A stretch of 64,000 nt of DNA, taken from the NCBI GenBank assembly GCA_026873275.1, contig JANTUC010000008.1, forward strand, positions 434,001 to 498,000, read 5' to 3'. Under the pieces are notes generated by a model. The model made no database searches and was not told the origin of the DNA. It worked only from the letters and a program-made list of their open reading frames with translations. The stretch's first letter is position 1. Each line of letters begins with the position of its first letter. Positions 57,068-64,000 of the stretch are shown here, one piece after another. The position numbers were made by a program, and so were the translations under genes. This DNA is from Pseudopithomyces maydicus (Eukaryota; Ascomycota; Dothideomycetes; Pleosporales; Didymosphaeriaceae).

Positions 57068-57858
57068 ATGACTACCGTCCACGGCTTCGAGATGATACCT
57101 CCGGTTCTAACCCAGGGCAATGGGAATGCCGCAGGTGCTCCTCAAGAGTTTCATTTCTTCGAGCAGCTCCCTGTCGAGCTTCAATTGCATATCATCATGT
57201 TTGCCTTTCTCAACGATAAATCAGAACTCAGGGTCCCAAACCCCCCTACGACCGCGATGGTTACTACTGCCGACCACATCTACACGTGGCTGTTGATGGA
57301 AATGCATGCGAGGTTGTCATGGTCAACGAGCGCAAGTACAACGCCCATGAAATCTTCAACATCCCAAAGCGTGCCCCGACAAAAGCACCACGCTTGTTCG
57401 GATTGTTCGCTGTCAACGCTTTCTTCCGGGATGAACTGGACCTTATCTCTCATCACGAACTCAAACACGTGTTCCAACCTGACTTTATGTGGAACGACTC
57501 CATGGACGTGGTCCTTTTCAACCCTCAACAAATGATTCTGAAGATCCACTTCCTCAGCGAGGAACCCGACTTCTCCAAGATTCCCAAGTTTCTCTCGAAA
57601 CAGATAGCCCGCGAGGCTACTAGGGTCCAGATCCTCTGCAGCTACGATGTCATTTCCAGTCAGGGTAGGATTGCGGAAGACGTCATCCACGAGTTCGACG
57701 CAGAAAACGACAAGAAGCCCAAAGAGTGGGTCAGGCAGGCTGCCAACCTGTTTCCGAATGCCCACGTTATCGGCGTTGCTTGGTGGGGTGTCGGTGCGCA
57801 TTGGGAGCGGCTTCGGCCAGATTCTGACGGCTACTATCGTCAGGTCGAATTTCGTTGA
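57068..57858 (+). CDS. 2EXR/F-box-like domain protein, one-base frame break
   Basis: A single-exon gene. Reading from the ATG gives an N-terminal tail, then the 2EXR-type motif FHFFEQLPVELQLHIIMFAFLN at about residues 29-50. The frame slips after VPNPP and resumes one frame away as YDRDGYYCRPHLHVAVDGN, followed by KYNAHEIFNIPK, FGLFAVNAFFRDELDLI, MDVVLFNPQQMILKIHF and WVRQAANLFPNAHVIGVAW. One extra C in the C6 run at 57241-57246 restores 263 residues. The 2EXR family is hugely expanded in Dothideomycetes and has no established biochemical role. This is a different paralogue type from the gene at 2539. The ATG has an A at -3. Confidence 0.78.
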
Positions 57859-58644
57859 GGCAGCGCGATTCATATGTGGATCTTTTGGGGAGGGTGTTGT
57901 CAAGTTTCTACAGAGGGGTCTGGGAGATGGGACAGGAACCTAAATAGAATGGGTACCAGGGTATTCGTTTCCGATGAACAATACACTTGAAGGATGAAAT
58001 AGTATGTCTAGGCAAGACAGGTTTCATTTTGATACCATAGGCAGCTAGTCCTAACGAGATTCGCTATGGCTACCACCTGTTATGGTTTCCACTGTACGGC
58101 GATCATGTTGGGATAATTTCTTGCTAGAACAATACACAGCTATAGACTCTCAAATCTAATCTGTGTGATTACATGTAAGTCTATACGTGTAACCAATGCT
58201 AAATCTTGTGTTCTGGTGGTAAAATATTGTCTGTGACGTCCATGAAGTCTTACCTCATGCCTCAAAAGTCTTTACAAATCTTGTATTTATTAGAAATTAC
58301 GCCCCGTGATATGCACATATTCTTACCTTATGCCTTGACAGTATTTACAAAGCAGCAATTAGTGATCATCATTTATGTGCCACTTTTTGTCCCAATAGTA
58401 TGCTTCAGTTTTAAGCTACCCCGCTACGTCATGTCCGATAAACCCGCAATGCGGAAATGCCTCGGAACCACAGCATCCACTTCATAAACCTTACGTTGTC
58501 CACGCTATTTTTCCCTCTGACACTTCTACTTACAAGCGGGCGGATACAGACATCATCTCTATCAGCTCAAGGATTGCATACGACTGGGAGTTTCATCTGA
58601 GCATTGCGATTCAATCTGCACATCAGTAATAACAAGCAACAACA
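57859..58644. other. Intergenic region, AT-richer
   Basis: About 790 bp, relatively AT-rich. It holds a 3' UTR and the promoter of the oxidoreductase gene. No gene is seen. Confidence 0.6.
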
Positions 58645-59716
58645 ATGTCTGACACAATGAAAGCCGTAGGTCAGTAGTACCTACAATTACACCTCTACAC
58701 AAACAAATGACTGATCTCCCGCAGACATCGAAGGTGGCAAAGGCCCCCGCTCCGCCCTCCACATCACCTCAGTCCCTCGGCCGAAACTCGCCGCCTCGCA
58801 AGCCCTTGTGCGCATCAAAGCCTTCGGCCTCAACCGCATGGACCTCCTGCAGCGCGAGGGCATGTACCCCGTGCCGGAAGGCGCGTCCAAGATCCTCGGC
58901 GTAGAGTTCTCGGGCACAATCGAGGAGCTGGGCGCGGAAGGCGGCGGAAAGGAAGGCTTCGCGAAGGGCGACGAGGTTTTCGGTCTGGCCTACGGGGGCG
59001 CCTACGCCGAGTACATCGCTGTGTCCACGCACATGCTGGTCAGGAAGCCCAAGGAGTTGAGCTGGGAGCAGTGCGCGGGTATCCCTGAGACGTGGATCAC
59101 GGCGACGCAGGCCATGTACCTGATTAGCAAGTTTGCGCCGGGAAAGAGCATCCTGTGGCATGCGGCGGCGAGCTCGGTGTCCATTGCAGGGATCCAGCTG
59201 AGCAAGGCGGACGGTGCCTCCGCGGTGTATGCCACTGCGCGACAGGACGAGAAGTGCGAGTTTGTGGTCAAGGAATTGGGTGCCACGGCGGCGTTCAACA
59301 CGACGACGCAGAACTGGGCGGAGGAGGTCCTCAAGGCGACGGGCGGCAAGGGCGTCGACATCATCATCGACTTCATCGGTGCGCCGTACTTTGGCGACAA
59401 TCTCAATGCGCTGGCACGAGATGGCGTGTGCGTTAGCCTGGGAGCTATGGGCGGCTCGAAGTTGCCCGAGGGCGTCGACGTGAGCGCTTTCGTCAGGAAG
59501 AGGATCTCCTTTGTAGGGAGCAGTCTGCGGAGCAGGGACGAGGAATATCAAGGAAAGCTACGCGATCAGCTTGTGGAGCATGCGCTGCCACGCTTCAAGG
59601 ATGGGCGATTCAAGATTCTCATCGATAAGGTACTTCCGTGGGAGAAGATCCAGGAGGCGCATCAGCTGCTGGAAGAGAATAAGACAAAGGGCAAGGTCAT
59701 CTGCACCATTTCGTAG
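58645..59716 (+). CDS. Quinone oxidoreductase, zeta-crystallin/PIG3 (TP53I3)-like MDR enzyme
   Basis: Two exons, 58645-58669 and 58725-59716 (55-bp intron), encode 338 residues in one frame. It is a zinc-free medium-chain dehydrogenase/reductase. The N-terminal GroES-like domain has IKAFGLNRMDLLQREGMYP and LGVEFSGTIEELG. The Rossmann domain follows, with GIPETWITATQAMY, VDIIIDFIGAPYFGDNL, VGSSLRSRDEEYQ and the closing IQEAHQLLEENKTKGKV, close to human PIG3. It would reduce quinones with NADPH in the cytosol. The nucleotide loop reads AAASSVSIAG where PIG3 has GLSGVG. The two loop glycines are serines, probably a fungal subfamily trait, and cofactor preference is therefore uncertain. Confidence 0.9.
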
Positions 59717-59955
59717 GAGAGAACGGATGCACACCTGCAATGCTAAAAAAAGTGAATAAGACAAGTAAATAAATAAAGCTTCAACGAACCTCGATATACT
59801 GTACGGGTCACCCTCACCCTCACCGTAGCATGGGTGAATGTAACATGGGGAGCTCCCTGAAGATGAATTGTGCAACAAAAATCACACTGCTACAATCCCG
59901 ACAGCTAAAAAGAGAGGATAAAAACAGATCGCATCCTTCCGATGCAAAGATCCGC

Positions 59956-59962
59956 AAAAAAA
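59956..59962 (-). terminator. RNA polymerase III T-run terminator
   Basis: Seven consecutive T on the minus strand lie one base past the tRNA-Ser 3' end, typical of pol III termination. Confidence 0.85.
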
Positions 59963-59963
59963 T

Positions 59964-60044
59964 CGACGTGGGCCAGATTCGAACTGACGCTCCCGAAGGA
60001 ACAAGATTTCTAGTCTTGCGCGATAACCACTCCGCCACCACGCC
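59964..60044 (-). tRNA. tRNA-Ser (anticodon AGA)
   Basis: An 81-nt type II tRNA. The acceptor stem is GGCGTGG / CCACGTC with one G-U pair. The D arm contains GAGTGGTTATCGC. The anticodon stem CAAGA/TCTTG encloses loop CTAGAAA (anticodon AGA). A long variable arm (TTCCTTCGGGAG) and T loop GTTCGAATC follow. The discriminator base is G. There is no intron. Confidence 0.95.
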
Positions 60045-60533
60045 TTGTTTGATTGGTGATTTGATGGAAGAAAGTCATTCAAAGCATATTATATATCTTT
60101 CCAGCAGCCGTTTTTGGGAACTTGAGCAAATCTTCATCCTCTCCTCAGCCCTTTTCGATCCCTTCTCTCGCTTATACACTCGTCCCCCTAAACTTAGCCC
60201 GCCCCATATTTCCCTTCCCTAGTCCAACATCCAATCCATAATTACCGAATCTCACCATCTTCCTACGCTACCATTCAGCCGCAACAACACCAAACCGTGT
60301 ATAAAAATATTAATCATGCCACGCCACACACATGCAGACACCGATCCACCGTCCCGTATCCCATCGGCATCTGGAACGGCCATTTTCCCCACCCACCCAC
60401 ACCTCACCTGCATCTGCACGCCCATCCATCTCCATCTGCATCCGCATCGCATGCACATCGCATCCGCATTACGCCGCATCCCGCTACCGCACGCAACGCG
60501 TCCCTACCTTTCCACCTGCCTACATACCTACCG

Positions 60534-60540
60534 TATAAAA
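60534..60540 (+). promoter_or_regulatory. Orphan TATA-like element
   Basis: TATAAAA in a C-rich context, with no recognised gene within the next kilobase on the plus strand. It may be fortuitous or mark a non-coding transcript. Confidence 0.2.
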
Positions 60541-61074
60541 GCCTCCCACGCGGCACTTTGAACTTTGTCCCGGCGTGAACTCTAAATTCTGCAGATACGG
60601 AGCGTCCGACAGACTGGTTTGGTTGGATTCGTGAACCCGGGAGGCGGAAGGGGCTCCGGGGTGCGTTGCGTTGCGCCGTGTTGTGATTTATGTACCATGT
60701 GTGCTGTGTGTATGTACATACAGTAGTAGGTAATACCTACGTGGGATGTCGGTGGGCCTGAAGGCAGGGCATACAGACAAGGCAGATTGGTAGGGAAGGA
60801 GGAAGGTAGGAAGGAAGGAAGGTACCTCGGCGGCCAAGTATGTACATTACTTGCAATTGTACGTACATCTCGGGCCGGCAGCCATCCATCCTTCCCTTCC
60901 CTTCCCTTCCTCCCTTCAGGATTCAGTGAGCGGCAATCCTAAAGGATGCACCGAGCGACGTCAGACGGATGGATCACGCACCGTCCCTTGCATCCATCTT
61001 TCCCCCTAAACCGCGCTACACCCCTTAAGGAGATATGTTTTCCTGCAGGTCTCTCCCCGTTACAAGGCATATAT

Positions 61075-61103
61075 ATATGTATACATACATACATACATAC
61101 ATA
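61075..61103. repeat. TACA microsatellite
   Basis: At least five consecutive TACA units preceded by a short TA run. Confidence 0.9.
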
Positions 61104-61767
61104 AGCGCGCTCGGCCATCGGCGGTGACTCAATCCGTATTTTACCAAGCGCACGATGTGATTGATCGTCGCAGTTGCGTCTCGTGTCGCGGATACGATAC
61201 ATGCGTAGATAAAGTTGAGCGTGGCAACGGGGGATTACGTGGTACTCGATATATGGGACGCGTACATGTATGTGTGTAGGCTTGGAGGTGGGTAGGTGGG
61301 GAGTTTGGTACCGGTAGCGGTATGGCAAGGGTCGATTGTTGGGGGTTGTTGGGGGCGACGGGGAGGTTACAATCTGTTGGGACGGAGAGTTGGAGGTGCA
61401 GGCGGGTCGGTAGTTGGTAGTGAGTCCCTGCTGAGATGCAAGGGCAGGTGCATACGTGTGCAGAGCGTGTTGTCGGTTCAGAATATGCAGGGTTTAGATA
61501 CAAACATGTTTTTTTATTTTTTGGTTGTGGTCTTACTACATGTTTCCCCTTTTGTCGCAGAGGCTCGTTCGGTCGTAGACAAGACAGCACTCGGTCCAAG
61601 CCTTATTTTATTTCGTAACTCGTGAGAGCAGACGGCGCATTTGCACCACGTCTATACTCCCATGTATTCCATGGCACAGAGGCTTTGCGGATTTTCCACT
61701 CCACTGTAGCCCGCCAGGCCTATCGTATTTCTCAGACATCTCAACGTGCACCATCCCATCCCACCCC

Positions 61768-62533
61768 TCATATCAACTCCAAATCCCCACTTGCTACCCA
61801 GCCCCTCACAGTACTCCACCTCACGACCCAAACATCCCCCTCTTCATCTCAAACCGCTTATCCGTTCCCTCCACCGCCACCTCCCCCACATCCCTCAGCA
61901 CCCTCACAAAGACCGCCACATCCTCATCCGGCTTATCCACCATGCTGATCCCCCCGTCGTATCATCCAACTTCTGCAACGCGCTCGGGAACTGCCCCAAA
62001 AAGCTCGACGCATAATGCGACGACAGCAGCGCCTGGTGGCTCGTCAAGTACTGGTATTCGCTCGGGCTCAGCAGCGCCTGCGACTCGGTAAGGGTCTCCG
62101 AGTGCCTCGCCAGTATGTGCAGCGGGTGTGTGTCGATTTTTCTGAGGCGAGCGCGCAGGAAGCTGCGGACGAGGAACTTGAAGCGCTCGAGCTCCGTCTG
62201 GATGACGATGAGCTTGAAGTTGGCCGTCGGGTCCATGTCGCCCGTCTGGTCCTCTACGAGCTCAATCTGCGCCGCGCATTAGCTTCTGCGTGTGCTGTGC
62301 TGTGCTGGGCTGTGCTGTTTGGACCTCAGCTCAGCTGGGGTCGGCATCCAAGGGGGAACTTGTACCTGGCGGGCTATCCGGCGCAGGACGCGCTCCATGA
62401 GGTCTGCTGGCCATGGGAGTATCTCTGGCGCGACGCGTTCGGCGACCCAGGAGCGCGTCAGTTCCTGCAGGTCGCGTGTCTCCTGGGGGGTAGAGTCGAC
62501 AGCAACCTCGGCGAGCAAGTCATCGATGTCCAT
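61768..62533 (-). CDS. SLD5: GINS complex subunit Sld5, two one-base frame breaks
   Basis: Two exons, 62366-62533 and 61768-62266. Sld5 is part of the GINS tetramer in the CMG replicative helicase. The start is MDIDDLLAE, followed by the helical A domain (ELTRSWVAERVAPEILPWP, NFKLIVIQTELERFKFLVRS, FLRARLRKIDTHPLHIL, LLSPSEYQYLTSHQALLSSH). The B domain is broken twice. After KLDDTTGG the frame slips and resumes as ISMVDKPDEDVAVFVRVLRD. After FEMKRG it slips again and resumes as DVWVVRWSTVRGWV, ending ELI. Adding one C to each of the runs 61950-61955 (C6) and 61836-61840 (C5) gives 222 residues, matching human SLD5 (223). The gene is essential, so a true double null is unlikely. Confidence 0.92.
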
Positions 62534-63793
62534 GGTGGTTGACAATTGTGGGGGCGCTTGATCGCGTCATTTACGGCGTGTGTCTCGGGTCGAGCAGCTG
62601 CTGCTAGAGGCGCTCTGAGACATTGCGGGAACTGTGGGGCATCAAATATTGGTGGGGTCGAGGTTCGAGGGTTGATCGACCGCATTAGCGCCAAACACGG
62701 TGATTGGCCCAACGCAGTGGCTCCGCTATTGAAACACCATCTACTCTATGGCATATGCCCAGTTTCCAAGTCAACTAGATACCGTACCGTGGAAGCACAA
62801 GGCCATGCATGCATGAATATGCAAGCATCACGCGACAAAAAGACTGGCATGTTTGATTTGGATTATTGAATTTTTTGCGTGTTGTTCAATGTGTACACAG
62901 TGTTTTGACCGGTCTCTCCTCCACATTACGACGAGGTACCTCATCCACAACCTGTTTTCTCTCTGAGCCATGCCTAAAATCCCCAATATGTACGCCGACT
63001 GTCCTGTACACGCCTCACATCCTGGCCCGCAGAGAAAAATAGCAGGAGAATAAGTACAATCGAAGAGGTTTCTTTTTTAGACCTCGTGACCAGGAGAGAT
63101 TATGCCGGAAGAAGGCCGAGGAACCAGGAAGCGCTACCGATGCGATGAGCTAATGGTGCGATGGTGAAGAGTCCAATCTGTGTGTGCGGAGACGAATGCC
63201 AATAAGGGAGAACGCTAAGGAAATGTTTTGTCGGTGCAGTGTAGTGGGGTCGGTGTCGAAGGCACGTAGGCCTGAGTTGTATCTGATTCGTGATGTTGGT
63301 GCAGATTGTTCTGAGAACGTTAAGAGCAGTTTTTCAGCTCTTTAGGGGGCATAGAAAGATCCGTGAGGATGGACATGAATGAGAAAGGACAAAGGAAATT
63401 AAGCTCGCGAGGCAGCCGTCTTCTGCTGCTCTCTAAGCGTGCTAGAAAACAAAAATGGGTATCCAGCAGCTCTCGCGAGTGAATAAGTAAAAGCCCAGTC
63501 CAACGGGCTGGGCGCTATGCAATGCTAGGATTGTGAAATGAGACGATAAGCCAGGTCCAGGGACGTACTGCCATGTGGATGCAGTGGGTGCGGTCCGCCT
63601 GTTATCGACATCCAATGCAGCAGTGTCAAAGGGTAATCGCTTGAACGCCGCAAAGGATCAAGTCCAAATGGGAACAAACGCCGGGCGGGTTGCCGAATGC
63701 CAGATTTAAAAAAAAATAACGCCATAAACCAGATCGCCGTGAAAGTTGTGGGGCAAAGATCATCAAAGAAGTCGTGGACCCCAAGTCACAGGC
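62534..63793. other. Intergenic region
   Basis: The SLD5 promoter lies at the left. No supported gene elsewhere. A short GCCCAG...CTGGGC hairpin lies near 63493-63513. Confidence 0.55.
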
Positions 63794-63982
63794 TCAGTAG
63801 GAAGCCATGCGGCGAGTGGCACCTAATCGTCCAGCGTTGAGCATGTCATCACCGAGTGTCATAACACCACCGCTTCTTGACCGGCTGACAGCGGTGGGCG
63901 AATCTTCCATCTGGCAAGATTGTTCTCCAAAAGCAAAGGTTTGGGCACGGTTGAGCTTAGTGCGCTGTCGGACCTTGGCCAT
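63794..63982 (-). CDS. Possible small protein or first exon, unknown
   Basis: A 62-codon frame begins MAKVRQRTKLNRAQTFAFGE. It shows mostly C- or T-ending codons and mixed, protein-like composition (charged N-terminus, Ser/Gly middle). The ATG is in a fair context. It stops at TGA, but a GT within codon 55 could be a donor. No family is recognised. Because it lies at the window edge, neither its real extent nor its promoter can be judged. Confidence 0.25.
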   Translation of the reverse strand: MAKVRQRTKLNRAQTFAFGEQSCQMEDSPTAVSRSRSGGVMTLGDDMLNAGRLGATRRMASY

Positions 63983-64000
63983 GCCTCGTTCACATGAAGC

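Larger units (their letters stand above)
60045..61767. other. Intergenic region with simple repeats
   Basis: About 1.7 kb without a recognisable gene. It contains CAT/CCAT-rich sequence (60.3-60.5 kb), an orphan TATAAAA at 60534, GGAA/CCTT runs (60.8-60.93 kb) and a TACA run (about 61075-61103). Confidence 0.6.

Noticed and set aside
61622..61948. Plus-strand frame over the 3' end of SLD5
   Set aside because: Antisense shadow of SLD5; the minus-strand frame matches the GINS family.
1..64000. CRISPR array, bacterial operon, phage or intact transposon
   Set aside because: No regularly spaced repeats, transposase, reverse transcriptase or integrase motifs were found. Genes carry spliceosomal introns and are eukaryotic families.

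Overview
The window is nuclear DNA from a filamentous ascomycete. The evidence is short GT-AG introns (about 47-126 bp), long gene-poor spacers with microsatellites, a Num1/ApsA-type cortical anchor, an AUR1-type inositol phosphorylceramide synthase, a fungal hybrid histidine kinase with an N-terminal kinase-like domain, and 2EXR/F-box-like proteins. The gene set suggests Dothideomycetes (Pleosporales-like). That placement is inference. No bacterial operon, CRISPR array, rRNA or intact transposon is visible.

Layout, left to right. 1-1579 (-): 3'-truncated mitochondrial serine hydroxymethyltransferase. 2539-3702 (+): 2EXR/F-box-like protein. 3.7-6.9 kb: microsatellite-rich spacer. 6874-8055 (-): CNS1/TTC4 Hsp90 co-chaperone. 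8.1-12.1 kb: empty spacer. 12063-16108 (+): Num1/ApsA-like dynein and nuclear-migration anchor. 17503-19206 (+): type-B carboxylesterase with AT-richer flanks. 21111-22250 (+): coiled-coil protein with a zinc-finger-like tail. 24970-26354 (+): AUR1. 27168-29327 (-): MAD1. 29729-31084 (-): secreted PIG-L-family protein. 32485-40215 (-): seven-exon, about 2386-residue hybrid histidine kinase. 40990-43511 (+): ankyrin plus DIL-domain protein. 44292-45381 (+): allantoicase. 45.9-46.4 kb: imperfect tandem repeats. 46792-47069 (-): a 70-residue two-exon gene. 51529-52107 (-): single-pass membrane protein. 53711-56195 (+): secreted Ser/Thr-rich protein with a glycine-zipper segment. 57068-57858 (+): 2EXR-like protein. 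58645-59716 (+): PIG3-like quinone oxidoreductase. 59964-60044 (-): tRNA-Ser(AGA). 61768-62533 (-): GINS subunit Sld5.

Most genes are unlinked housekeeping functions: one-carbon metabolism, Hsp90 folding, sphingolipid synthesis, spindle checkpoint, replication, purine catabolism and stress signalling. There is no obvious biosynthetic cluster. The cell-biology theme that recurs is nuclear positioning and division (Num1/ApsA anchor, MAD1, Sld5).

The most consistent anomaly is technical or evolutionary. Six otherwise intact genes are each broken by loss of exactly one C (or G, for minus-strand genes) in a short C/G run, and Sld5 is broken twice. In every case adding one base back restores a continuous reading frame through family-conserved sequence, and the exon phases then close exactly. 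The uniform direction and base point to homopolymer indel errors in the assembly rather than seven independent pseudogene mutations.
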